In this document: positions 18,467-29,351 of the stretch, one piece after another
How positions within the stretch are numbered: the stretch's first letter is position 1
Layout of the letters: every line of letters starts with the position of its first letter
Origin: Aggregatilineales bacterium
GTDB taxonomy: Bacteria > Chloroflexota > Anaerolineae > Aggregatilineales > Phototrophicaceae
Assembly: GCA_030834905.1 (NCBI GenBank)
Contig: JAUQWZ010000024.1
Location: 248,001-312,000 of the forward strand
Length of the DNA: 64,000 nucleotides
Direction: 5' to 3'
The notes under the pieces: generated by a model
Told to the model about the DNA's origin: nothing
Seen by the model: only the letters and a program-made list of their open reading frames with translations
Database searches by the model: none
Position numbers and translations under genes: made by a program

Positions 18467-19915
18467 GTGAGTCGGCAGGCTGGCTGGCTAATCGTCATTA
18501 TCATACTATGTTTGTTTTGCGGCTGGGTGAGCTTACCGGAGACAGACGGTATTCACTGGGATACCGATGGCGACGGTACGCCCGATATCAATTTCAACAT
18601 TCGTCAAAGTCTCGGTCTGGATCTGGTCGGGGGGCTGCGGGTGCTGCTCACCGCCGAACTGCCGCCCGGCTCGTTCACGGTTGACGATCTGCGGCAGGCT
18701 GCCAATAACGTTGCCCGCCGCGTAAACGCGCTCGGCGTCACTGAACCAACCGTTCAGGTACAGGGCAGCAACCGGATTCTGGTGGAGCTTCCTGGCATCT
18801 CCAACCGTGAAGAAGCGATTGACACCATTCAGCAGACCGCCGCGCTGGAGTTCGTCGATTTCAGCGGGCTTGGCAGTCAGGCACAGCAGCTTGAAGGGCA
18901 TAAAGTCCTCACGACGCAGCAGGTGCTGATCGAGCAGCAGCGCCAGGCAAACGCTGCCGCGGCGGAAAACGGACAGAACGGCGTCGAAAGCGCGTTACCC
19001 GAAACTCAGGAAGAAGCGCCGGTCGTCAATCCGCTCACCGGGCAGCCGTTTGAAACAGTGCTGACCGGCGCCGATCTGCAAGCTGCGGTGGCGCAGACCA
19101 ATCTGGGGCAGTGGTTTATCAGCTTCGAGCTGACGCCAGCGGGGGCGCAGATTTTTGGTCCCTACACCGAATCGCGCCTGAACCAGCCAATGGCGCTCGT
19201 CCTCGATGGCGTGGTTCTGTCGGCTCCGGTCATCCGCGCCCGCCTGGATACGGGCGGCGTCATTGAAGGCGACTTCGATGAGCAGGAAGCCAAACAACTG
19301 GCGCTGCAACTGCGTTCCGGCGCGCTGCCGATTCCGCTGCGGGTCGAAAGCGCCGAGACGGTTGGCGCGACACTGGGACAGGAATCGGTCAACCTGAGCA
19401 TTCGCGCGGGCATCATCGGCGTGATCGTGGTGCTGCTGTTCATGCTCATCTACTACCGCGTGCCGGGCATCGCCGCTGACCTGGCGCTGCTGGTCTTTAT
19501 CCTGATGAACTTCGCCGTCTTCAAGCTGGTACCGATTACGCTGACGCTGCCCGCCATTACCGGCTTCCTGATCTCGATTGGCACAGCGGTTGATGGCAAC
19601 ATCCTGATCTTCGAGCGCATCAAAGAAGAAATGCGGGCGGGTAGTGAACTGGACGCAGCACTGGAAGCTGGCTTCTATCGCGCCTGGCATTCTATTCGCG
19701 ACTCCAACTTCTCCACTATCATCATCTGCGGCATTCTGTTCATGTTCGGGCAGACGCCGGGCGCAAGCGTGGTTGCCGGTTTCGCGGTGACGCTCGCCAT
19801 CGGTCTGATTATCAACCTGTTCACCGCCGTGGTGGTGACACGAACCTTTCTCCATATCCTGGTGAGCCTGCTGCGCCAGCCGCTTCGGCAGCGCGCCTGG
19901 CTGCTGGGCGCGTAA
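18467..19915 (+). CDS. secD: Protein translocase subunit SecD (GTG start)
   Basis: SLGLDLVGGLRVLL, VDGNILIFERIKEE. Confidence 0.95.
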   Translation: MSRQAGWLIVIIILCLFCGWVSLPETDGIHWDTDGDGTPDINFNIRQSLGLDLVGGLRVLLTAELPPGSFTVDDLRQAANNVARRVNALGVTEPTVQVQGSNRILVELPGISNREEAIDTIQQTAALEFVDFSGLGSQAQQLEGHKVLTTQQVLIEQQRQANAAAAENGQNGVESALPETQEEAPVVNPLTGQPFETVLTGADLQAAVAQTNLGQWFISFELTPAGAQIFGPYTESRLNQPMALVLDGVVLSAPVIRARLDTGGVIEGDFDEQEAKQLALQLRSGALPIPLRVESAETVGATLGQESVNLSIRAGIIGVIVVLLFMLIYYRVPGIAADLALLVFILMNFAVFKLVPITLTLPAITGFLISIGTAVDGNILIFERIKEEMRAGSELDAALEAGFYRAWHSIRDSNFSTIIICGILFMFGQTPGASVVAGFAVTLAIGLIINLFTAVVVTRTFLHILVSLLRQPLRQRAWLLGA

Positions 19916-19930
19916 AGAAGAGATTCGACT

Positions 19931-20893
19931 ATGTTCAATCTGGTTCAAAAACGCCGGTACTTCTTCCTGATCTCGGCTGCGATCATCATTCCGGGGCTGC
20001 TCATTATGCTCTACTCCCTGGTAACGACCGGCAGTCTCTTCCGCCTGAGTAATGACTTCGTTGGCGGCAGCATTTATGAGTTCCAATTCACTGGTGATAC
20101 CGGCAGCGATACCGAGGCGAGCCTGCGCGATGTGTTTGAGCGCAACGGCAACGCCGATATTTCGGTGCAGCGGCTGGGCGATCCTGAGGCGAACCGATGG
20201 TCGGTGCGGGCTTCGTTTCAGGATCAAGCTATTACTGAGCGCATCATCTCCGAACTGAATGCTATCGCGCCGCTGGACGAGGGCAGCCTGCGGGTTGAGC
20301 AGGTATCCGGCACTGTCGGGCAGGAAGTGACCCAGGCGGCGGTGCTGGCGGTTTTCGTCGCCACGCTGGTCGTCACCGGCTATATCGTGCTGGCGTTCCG
20401 TCAGGTGCCGTATGCCATCCGCTACGGTGCCTGTGCCGTCGCGGCGATGTTTCACGACGTGCTGGTAGTGTGTGGGATTATGTCGCTGGCGGGGCTGCTG
20501 CTCGGCTGGGAAGTCGATGCGCTGTTCCTGACGGCAGTGCTTACCGTAGTCGGTTTCTCGGTGCAGGACACGATTGTCCTGTTCGACCGCATCCGCGAGA
20601 ACATTCCCAAGCATCTGGGCGAGCCTTACGAGACGATTGTTAACCGCAGTATGCTGGAGACGATTCACCGGTCGCTGGCAACGCAGCTTAACGCCTTCTT
20701 CATCATGGCGGCGATCCTGCTGTTTGGCGGCGATTCGATTAAGCAGTTCATCGCGATCCTGTTTCTGGGGCTGCTCACGGGCACGTATTCGTCGCTGTTC
20801 GTCGCTGTGCCGCTGCTGGTGGCGTGGGAAAAAGGTGAACTGCCGCTGACACGCCGTCCGCGTCCAGCCGTTGAAGCTAAAGCGGGGGCTTAA
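19931..20893 (+). CDS. secF: Protein translocase subunit SecF
   Basis: NDFVGGSIYEFQF, VVGFSVQDTIVLFDRIREN. Confidence 0.95.
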   Translation: MFNLVQKRRYFFLISAAIIIPGLLIMLYSLVTTGSLFRLSNDFVGGSIYEFQFTGDTGSDTEASLRDVFERNGNADISVQRLGDPEANRWSVRASFQDQAITERIISELNAIAPLDEGSLRVEQVSGTVGQEVTQAAVLAVFVATLVVTGYIVLAFRQVPYAIRYGACAVAAMFHDVLVVCGIMSLAGLLLGWEVDALFLTAVLTVVGFSVQDTIVLFDRIRENIPKHLGEPYETIVNRSMLETIHRSLATQLNAFFIMAAILLFGGDSIKQFIAILFLGLLTGTYSSLFVAVPLLVAWEKGELPLTRRPRPAVEAKAGA

Positions 20894-20899
20894 CCGATC

Positions 20900-21841
20900 A
20901 TGCGCGCAGTTATGTACGAAAACGTGCTGCGATTGGACACGACTGTTCCAAAGCCAGAGCCGACAAGCGAGCAGTCGCTGCTGAAGATTCGTCGCGCTGG
21001 CATCTGCAATACCGACCTCGAACTGATGGCGGGCTACAAGGAGTTTTCTGGCATTCTGGGGCATGAATTTGTCGCTGAAGTGGTTGGCGGTGAACTGGCG
21101 GGGCGGCGTGTGGTTGGCGAGATCAACGTTACCGACGGCACCTGCGAGATGTGCCAGCGGGGAATCCCGAGCCAGTGTCTGAATCGCAACGCCATCGGCA
21201 TTGACGATCATCCGGGCGCGTTTGCCGATTATCTGGCGCTGGTATCTCGCAATCTGTATCCTGTGCCGGACGACGTATCCGACGATATGGCGGTTTTTGT
21301 CGAGCCGCTGGCAGCCGCTTTGCAGGTTACTGAAGGCGTGCATATTTCGCCGCGCGACCGGGTGGTCCTGATCGGCGCGGGCAAGCTGGGGCTGCTGGTC
21401 GCTCAGGTGCTGAAGCTGACCGGAGCCGATCTGTCGGTGGTGGCGCGGCGTGAGAAACCGGCGGCGCTGCTGCAAAAATGGGGCATTCGCGCTGTGACCG
21501 CCGACGAACTTGCCAGGCGCAGCGCGCAGGTGGTGGTGGACTGCACCGGCAACGCGGAAGGCTTCGCGCAGGCGCTCGAACTGGTGCAGCCGCGCGGTAC
21601 TATCGTCCTCAAAAGCACTTACGTTGGCACCCCGGCTGCGAACCTGACACGGGTCGCCGTCGATGAAATCAGGGTGGTTGGCAGCCGCTGCGGACCTTTC
21701 GACGCGGCGCTGCGCCTGCTGTCCCACGGGCTGATTGATACCGAGTCGATGATTGACGGGCGCTACAGCATCGATGCCGCGCTGGCGGCGTTTGACCACG
21801 CCGCCAAGCCCGGCGCGCTGAAGGTGCTGCTGGAATTCTGA
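20900..21841 (+). CDS. Zinc-type alcohol dehydrogenase (MDR family)
   Basis: ICNTDLELMAGYKEFSGILGHEFVAEV, VVLIGAGKLGLLVAQVLKL. Confidence 0.87.
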   Translation: MRAVMYENVLRLDTTVPKPEPTSEQSLLKIRRAGICNTDLELMAGYKEFSGILGHEFVAEVVGGELAGRRVVGEINVTDGTCEMCQRGIPSQCLNRNAIGIDDHPGAFADYLALVSRNLYPVPDDVSDDMAVFVEPLAAALQVTEGVHISPRDRVVLIGAGKLGLLVAQVLKLTGADLSVVARREKPAALLQKWGIRAVTADELARRSAQVVVDCTGNAEGFAQALELVQPRGTIVLKSTYVGTPAANLTRVAVDEIRVVGSRCGPFDAALRLLSHGLIDTESMIDGRYSIDAALAAFDHAAKPGALKVLLEF

Positions 21842-21876
21842 CAGTGTGGTGAATTAAACCATCGGATCGATGTAGC

Positions 21877-21894
21877 GGCGCAGCGTGCTGCGCC
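21877..21894. terminator. Possible hairpin between convergent genes
   Basis: GGCGCAGC-GT-GCTGCGCC, weak T tract downstream. Confidence 0.4.
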
Positions 21895-21920
21895 CTTTCA
21901 ATTATCAACCTGGACGGCGG

Positions 21921-23131
<1,211 letters not shown>

Positions 23132-23135
<4 letters not shown>

Positions 23136-23887
23136 TCCAGGTGGCGCATGATTTCAGGCAAAACCTCCGCCGCATCGCCGTGAATTACCACACAGGCGGA
23201 TTGGTCGAAGGGCGTAGGTTCACGATTGATAATCACCAGCCGCGCGCCGTGACGCAGCGCCAGACGCGGAATGTCGCTGGCGGGCGCTACTTCCAGCGAT
23301 GTCCCAATCACCAGCATCAGATCGGAATGTCGGGCGGCGACCTGGGCGGCATGAAACACCTGATGCGGAAGCTGCTCCCCGAACAGAATCACGTTGGGCT
23401 TGATGATACCCCCGCAGGCGGGACAGCGCGGAATCACCCGGTCGCTCAGAAACTGGCGCAGGATTGGCTCTCCGGGATAGATTTTGAAGCAGTGGGTGCA
23501 GGTCGCCTCACGCAGATGCCCGTGAAGCTCGAAAACGCGGCTGCTGCCAGCGCGGGTGTGCAGCGCATCGATGTTCTGGGTGATGATGCTCTGCAGGCTG
23601 GCGCGCGTTTCAAGTTCCGCCAGGGCGTAATGCGCGACATTGGGTTTAGCGTCACAGGTTATCTGCGCCAGCGTATACACCCAATCATAAAACAACTGCG
23701 GATTCTGGCGAAAGCCGTAGATGCTGGCAACCGCCATCGGATCGACATTGTTCCACAATCCTGAGCTTGGACTGCGGAAATCGGGGATACCAGACGAAGT
23801 GCTGATGCCAGCGCCAGTAAAAGCCACCGCAGCGCGTGAATGTTTTAACAGGCGGGCGATCTCGGCAATTCGGTCAATCGCTGCCAT
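23132..23887 (-). CDS. Sir2-family NAD-dependent protein deacylase
   Basis: VAFTGAGISTSSGIPDFRS, TQNIDALHTRAG, CTHC...CPAC. Confidence 0.95.
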
Positions 23888-23888
23888 A

Positions 23889-25052
23889 TCAGGTTGCCGA
23901 TTCACCACCCACGGGGGCGCGTACACGCAGGTGAATATCTTCTGAGAGTTTGATGATTTGCGAAGAGGCAATCGCGGTTGGCTGGTAGAGCACAACCGGC
24001 GTGTGGGCGTATGTCGCCTGGTACATCAACTCTGATGCCAGCGAGACGATGGCGCGGATCTCGTGCCCGACCATCTGCTCGACTTCACTCCATGAGGGCG
24101 GGTTGCTCGACGCCGCGCGGTTGACGACAACCACGTGGATATTGCTCGGTTCCGGGCGTGTTGGCTCGATTTCCGCCATGATTTCGCGCGCCATCGTCAG
24201 GGTGATCGTGCTCGAATCGACGACCACGATCAGGTGATCCATTTCCGCTTGAAGCCTCGTCACCTGCTGAGATAAGCCGCTGCCGAGATCGAACACCAGC
24301 GGGCGTCCCATCGTCCGCAGCGTATCAATGACCGCCAGCTCGGACTCCAGTGGATAGTTATGGTACGATTCCAGCGGGCGCGTGGACGACAGCAGCACGC
24401 GCAAGCCGCTGCTGTGCGTCGCCAGCTCGCTTTCGATAAGGCGCGAATGAATTTCTTCCACCGACTTACTGAGTACGTTCGCCATGCCGCGGGCATTGTT
24501 GAAACCGAGCGTCAAGCCGAGACTGCCAGCGCCGGGTCGAAAATCAGCCAGGATGGGGTTGTCGCCTGCCATCAGACGCGCGGCGGCGATGTTCATCGCG
24601 ATTGTAGTTGCGCCGACGCCGCCTTTTGCCCCCAGAACGCCAATCGTCGTGCCTCGATTCAGCGCCACCGGACGCTGCGTGTTGTTACGTCCCAGAATGG
24701 CTTTCACGCGCGAGGCAAGCTCAGCCGGGTGGGTGGGTTTTGTAAGGTAGTCGTCGGCTCCGGCTTCAAAGCCAGCCACCTTATCGTCGATCAGAGTCTT
24801 GGCGGTAAACATAATGATCGGAATAGCTTTGGTTTCGGGATTCTTACGAAGACGACGGCAGACCTCATAGCCGTTCATATCTGGCATCATCACATCCAGA
24901 ATGATCAGATCGGGACGGTCGCTGACAGCTTTGGCAATCGCCTGATTGCCAGCGTTGGCAGCAATCACGTCGTACCCATTACGCTGGAGCATAAGCCCAA
25001 TCAGTTTCAGGCTATCGAGATCATCATCTACCACCAGTATTTTTTCAGCCAT
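23889..25052 (-). CDS. Response regulator receiver fused to CpaE/MinD-like ATPase
   Basis: REC domain EKILVVDDD...LIILDVMMPDMNG; GVLGAKGGVGATTIAMNIAA. Confidence 0.92.
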   Translation of the reverse strand: MAEKILVVDDDLDSLKLIGLMLQRNGYDVIAANAGNQAIAKAVSDRPDLIILDVMMPDMNGYEVCRRLRKNPETKAIPIIMFTAKTLIDDKVAGFEAGADDYLTKPTHPAELASRVKAILGRNNTQRPVALNRGTTIGVLGAKGGVGATTIAMNIAAARLMAGDNPILADFRPGAGSLGLTLGFNNARGMANVLSKSVEEIHSRLIESELATHSSGLRVLLSSTRPLESYHNYPLESELAVIDTLRTMGRPLVFDLGSGLSQQVTRLQAEMDHLIVVVDSSTITLTMAREIMAEIEPTRPEPSNIHVVVVNRAASSNPPSWSEVEQMVGHEIRAIVSLASELMYQATYAHTPVVLYQPTAIASSQIIKLSEDIHLRVRAPVGGESAT

Positions 25053-25236
25053 GTTGTCGCCATCTAAGTTGACCGTAAGCATCTTTATTAAAAGTCTAGC
25101 ATGAAAGAATTAGCGCTGCAAGAAAGGTGATGGGGAGTTTGCGCGGCAGAATTTGCAGCCTTATAATAGGAGTCTATTACAGCAAGCCGCCGCGAACGCA
25201 ATCCCCTGCTGGATGCAGGCGCAAAAAGGCTCCCAC

Positions 25237-26343
25237 ATGCTTGACAACCTGACGTTGAATTCTGATGATGACTCCCAGGAACTGCGACGGCTAACGTCAG
25301 CGCTTCTGGAGGTTGTGCCCGATCCGGTTCTGGTCTGGGATCAGGATTATAAGCTGCATCTGTATAATGCCTCGGCGGCGGCGCTGTTTGCGCTGAGCGA
25401 CGAATCTCTTGGTAAGCCGCTGAAGGCTGTGGTTCGATCTGAGGCGCTGACCGCCTTTGCGCGGGGCAGCCAGATGCTGTCTGAGTGGACGCCTGACTGG
25501 GACGGCTCAAACAGGTTGGCGGCATACGTGCCGCATCTTCAGCCAGTGGCTGGTCGCGCTAGCGAAACGCTGGGTTGGGTGCTGCTGCTGCACGATATCA
25601 CTCAGCTTAAAGGCGTAAATCGCAGCCAGAACGAGTTCATCCATCTCGTTTCGCACGATCTGCGCTCTCCACTGACGGTGATGCGCGGTTTCGCCAGTAT
25701 GCTGGAAGCTGGCGCGCCCGGTCCCGTCAATGCCAAACAGATGGAATACATTCAGAAAATCCTGTCGGGAATCGCCCAGATGACCGCGCAGGTCGAAAAC
25801 ATTCAGGATGCCGGGCGCTTCGATCCCGATACCGGCTTCTATGAGATGCGGCGGTCGCCCTGTGACCTGGGCGAAATCGCGGTGCGGATCGTGCAGGATC
25901 ATCTGATACCCGCTGAGAAGCAGGAGATCGAAATTTCGGTGAGCGTCGCTGACGACGTGCCGATCATCAACGTTGACAGCCTGATGATGGAACGCGCTAT
26001 CAGCAACCTGATCGACAACGCCATCAAATACACTCCCAACGGCGGCAAGATCGAGGTCGCGGTACGCGCCACCGGCAGCCAGGTTCAACTGGCGGTACAC
26101 GATAACGGCTTTGGCGTCAGCCCGGACAACCAGAAGCTGCTGTTTCAGCGTCATGTGCGTATTCCACGCGCCGAGCATAAAAAAGTCAAAGGCTCCGGGT
26201 TAGGTTTGTTCATCGTTCGGAGCGTGGCGCGGCAGCACGGCGGCAGCACCTGGGTGGAGAGCGCCGAAGGGCAGGGCAGCACTTTTGGGTTGACTATTCC
26301 ACTTCAGGGTGCCAACCTCATCCTGCCGCCGTCAAACGATTGA
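25237..26343 (+). CDS. PAS-domain sensor histidine kinase
   Basis: VSHDLRSPLTVMRGFASM H-box, N/G boxes; start may be 25213 or 25237. Confidence 0.9.
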   Translation: MLDNLTLNSDDDSQELRRLTSALLEVVPDPVLVWDQDYKLHLYNASAAALFALSDESLGKPLKAVVRSEALTAFARGSQMLSEWTPDWDGSNRLAAYVPHLQPVAGRASETLGWVLLLHDITQLKGVNRSQNEFIHLVSHDLRSPLTVMRGFASMLEAGAPGPVNAKQMEYIQKILSGIAQMTAQVENIQDAGRFDPDTGFYEMRRSPCDLGEIAVRIVQDHLIPAEKQEIEISVSVADDVPIINVDSLMMERAISNLIDNAIKYTPNGGKIEVAVRATGSQVQLAVHDNGFGVSPDNQKLLFQRHVRIPRAEHKKVKGSGLGLFIVRSVARQHGGSTWVESAEGQGSTFGLTIPLQGANLILPPSND

Positions 26344-26440
26344 AAGCCCGTTAGAATTCCGGTAAACTAAACATTATTCATCGCACAAGTGTTCGCTTTT
26401 CTGGCGGCGCGCGTTGGGTGTTGTGTTAGAGGTGGATATT

Positions 26441-28207
26441 ATGGCGATTCAAATCCTGGCGGAAGACGTTGTCGCGCAGATCGCGGCGGGCGAGGTCGTC
26501 GAGCGACCGGCGGCGGTGGTCAAAGAGCTGGTCGAAAACGCGGTTGACGCTGGCGCGACGTTTATTCGCATCGCCATCCAGAGTGACGGACGGCGCAGGA
26601 TACAGATCAGCGACAACGGCAGCGGCATTCCCGCCGACGAGATTGAACTGGCATTCGCCCGCCACGCCACCAGCAAACTGCGGGCAGCCGACGACCTCTA
26701 CCACATCGAAACGCTTGGTTTTCGTGGCGAGGCGCTGGCGAGCATCGCCTCGGTCAGCCAGCTTTCGATGACCACCCGCCACGAAACTGACCCGTCGGGC
26801 ACGCTCCTGCGGCTGGAAGGCGGGCACATTCAGCAGAAGCGCTCGGTGGGCGCGCCTCGTGGAACGACCATCACCGTCGAAAACCTCTTTTTCAACATGC
26901 CCGCGCGGTTGAAATTCCTGAAATCTGAGAACACCGAGAAGCGCCAGATCGCCATGATCATCACCCGCTATGCCATGGCATATCCGTTCGTGCGTTTTGA
27001 ACTGGAGCAGGATGGTCGTGAGGTCTTTCGCACCAATGGCAGCGGGCAGCTTCTCGACGTGATGATGAACGCGCTTGGGCTTGACCAGATCAAGAACATG
27101 TTCGAGGTCAACGACACGCATCTGAATATCCATGTACGCGGCTACACGTCCGCGCCCAGCTACAACCGGTCGGATCGGTCACGGATTACGTTGTTTGTCA
27201 ATGGGCGCTGGATACAGGATACCAGCCTGACGTATGCCGTCGTGCAAGCCTATCACACGCTGCTGATGACTGGACGCTTTCCGGTGGCGGTGCTGCTGGT
27301 GAACATTGCGCCTGAAGAGGTCGATGTCAACGTGCATCCAACCAAAGCCGAAGTCCGGTTCCGCGACAGCGACTCGGTGTTTTCGGCGATACAGCGGGCG
27401 GTTCGCCGGGCGGTTATCGACCAGGCGGAATCGCCGATGCTGCGCGGGCGACTGGCGAACGGCGGCGCGGAACGGGTGTGGAATCCGGCGGCTGACCCGG
27501 TGCAGTTGGATATGCGCCTGCCGATGCAGGGAACGGGGCAGTATGCTGTCCAGCAGCACGCCGACGCGCCCGCGCCCGACGATACGGAATTCCCCGACGG
27601 TCCCCAGGGACCCGCGCGACCGCGCACGCTGCCCATGCTGCGGGTGGTCGGGCAGATTGGTGCCAGCTACATTATCGCGGAAGGTCCGGCGGGACTCTAT
27701 CTTATCGACCAGCACGCAGCCCATGAACGGGTGCTGTACGAGCAGTTTATGGCGGAACACGCTCGCAAAGACACGATATCGCAGTATGCGCTGGCGGCGC
27801 AGACAATCCAGGTCGCGCCGCCGGAAGCCCGCCTGCTTGAAGAAAACATTGACGCGCTGGCAGAGCTTGGTTTTGGGATCGAGCCATTTGGACCCAACGT
27901 GTTTGTCATTCGTGGCGTGCCGGCGATGCTCGCCGACAGCGATCCCATCGAGACGATGGCGGGTATACTCGACGATCTGGTACAGGGGAACAAACCCGGT
28001 CAGCAGGCGGTTGAAGACCGAATTGTGCTGCGGGTATGCAAGCAGGCGGCAATCAAAGCCGGGCAGGTGCTGAGTCTGGAGCAGATGCAGGCGTTGATCC
28101 GCCAGCTTGAGCGCTGTAACACGCCGCTAACCTGCCCACACGGGCGACCAACCATGATTCACATGACCAGCGACCAACTGGCGCGGGAATTCGGGCGAAT
28201 GGGATAG
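26441..28207 (+). CDS. mutL: DNA mismatch repair protein MutL with endonuclease motif
   Basis: MAIQILAEDVVAQIAAGEVVERPAAVVKELVENAVDAGA; DQHAAHERVLYE; CPHGRP. Confidence 0.96.
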   Translation: MAIQILAEDVVAQIAAGEVVERPAAVVKELVENAVDAGATFIRIAIQSDGRRRIQISDNGSGIPADEIELAFARHATSKLRAADDLYHIETLGFRGEALASIASVSQLSMTTRHETDPSGTLLRLEGGHIQQKRSVGAPRGTTITVENLFFNMPARLKFLKSENTEKRQIAMIITRYAMAYPFVRFELEQDGREVFRTNGSGQLLDVMMNALGLDQIKNMFEVNDTHLNIHVRGYTSAPSYNRSDRSRITLFVNGRWIQDTSLTYAVVQAYHTLLMTGRFPVAVLLVNIAPEEVDVNVHPTKAEVRFRDSDSVFSAIQRAVRRAVIDQAESPMLRGRLANGGAERVWNPAADPVQLDMRLPMQGTGQYAVQQHADAPAPDDTEFPDGPQGPARPRTLPMLRVVGQIGASYIIAEGPAGLYLIDQHAAHERVLYEQFMAEHARKDTISQYALAAQTIQVAPPEARLLEENIDALAELGFGIEPFGPNVFVIRGVPAMLADSDPIETMAGILDDLVQGNKPGQQAVEDRIVLRVCKQAAIKAGQVLSLEQMQALIRQLERCNTPLTCPHGRPTMIHMTSDQLAREFGRMG

Positions 28208-28271
28208 ATGAAGGAGGGCGACGGCAGTCCTTCGGGCTGCCTGCGAGTCGTCCCTACAATGCGGCGCGTCG

Positions 28272-29351
28272 TCAGCGGCTTTGCCACTGGAAGCTGCGCC
28301 ATTCACTCTCGCCACTGACAATCCGCCATGATCCCTGTTCAGTCGGCTCGCCGATGCTGACGCGCCAGCGGATGCTGTGCGGCTGACCGTCGGCGGGAAC
28401 CATCGAGTCGGGAAGCTCGTAGGACTGCGCGCGAGTCGTATCGAGATGGGTCGCGCCAGAGGTGGTGTCCTCAATCTGGACGATATACGCCTGGTTGTCT
28501 TCAAGGATGCCCGCGCTGACCCACTGAAGCGGGAAGGTTCGGGCGGCGGCATTGGCGTCCTGCGGTGGGAAGATCATCGCCGGAGAGGCATAGGTCGGCG
28601 TGATCGTCGGTGTTTCGCTGCCAGAGAAGGTCGGCGAGAGCGTTGGGGTTGGCGTGGGCATGGGCACGTTCACCTGCTGCCCGACCTGAAGCGACACCGT
28701 ACAGTCGGGTCCGCCGCTTGGATTGCTGTAATCACAGTTGAAGAAGCCAATATCGGGATTCAGCGTTGCCAGAATGACCAGCGTGGTGTTGTACTGCCCG
28801 GCGACGCCGATAATTGTCTCACCTTCGCCCACGGTGTGCTGGGTGACGGGCGCGCTGGAGTTCTCAGGCGTCGCGGTCGCCGGATCTGCCGTCTGGGTCA
28901 GGTCATAACCTTCGGGCGTGTTCGAGGGCGTTGGTAGCGGAATCAGGATTGTCGAGCCGGGGGGCGGCAGCCGGTCAATACTGGTAATGAGTGGGTTGAG
29001 CCGCAAAATCTCGGCAATGACGTTGGTGTTGGTGTAATTAAACGGATTCTGCTGGATGATGTAGAGCATGGTGTCGCCGGGCTGAATTTCGTACTCCACC
29101 GGTCCCGGCGTTGGACTCGCTGTATAGGTAAATGTTGGCTGTCCGGGCGTATAAGTTGGCGACGGACTTTCAAGCTGCGGCACCGCCGTTTCGCTCGGGG
29201 GCAGCGTCGCGCTCGCTTCAACCGCCGCCGTTGGCGACTCGATATTTTCGAGGATCGTCGGCGTAGGACCGCCGCGCGGAAGCCCAAAATCGCAGGCGGA
29301 CAGCGCAACTGTACCCGCGAGCAGAAACGTTAGAACGGCTCTTTTCAGCAT
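28272..29351 (-). CDS. LysM-domain lipoprotein
   Basis: Lipobox LSAC; two LysM-like segments; Pro/Thr-rich linkers. Confidence 0.8.
   Translation of the reverse strand: MLKRAVLTFLLAGTVALSACDFGLPRGGPTPTILENIESPTAAVEASATLPPSETAVPQLESPSPTYTPGQPTFTYTASPTPGPVEYEIQPGDTMLYIIQQNPFNYTNTNVIAEILRLNPLITSIDRLPPPGSTILIPLPTPSNTPEGYDLTQTADPATATPENSSAPVTQHTVGEGETIIGVAGQYNTTLVILATLNPDIGFFNCDYSNPSGGPDCTVSLQVGQQVNVPMPTPTPTLSPTFSGSETPTITPTYASPAMIFPPQDANAAARTFPLQWVSAGILEDNQAYIVQIEDTTSGATHLDTTRAQSYELPDSMVPADGQPHSIRWRVSIGEPTEQGSWRIVSGESEWRSFQWQSR

Noticed and set aside
18995-21799. 934-aa minus-strand ORF
   Set aside because: Antisense to secD, secF and the ADH gene; Arg/Gln/His-rich low-information translation typical of GC-biased antisense frames.
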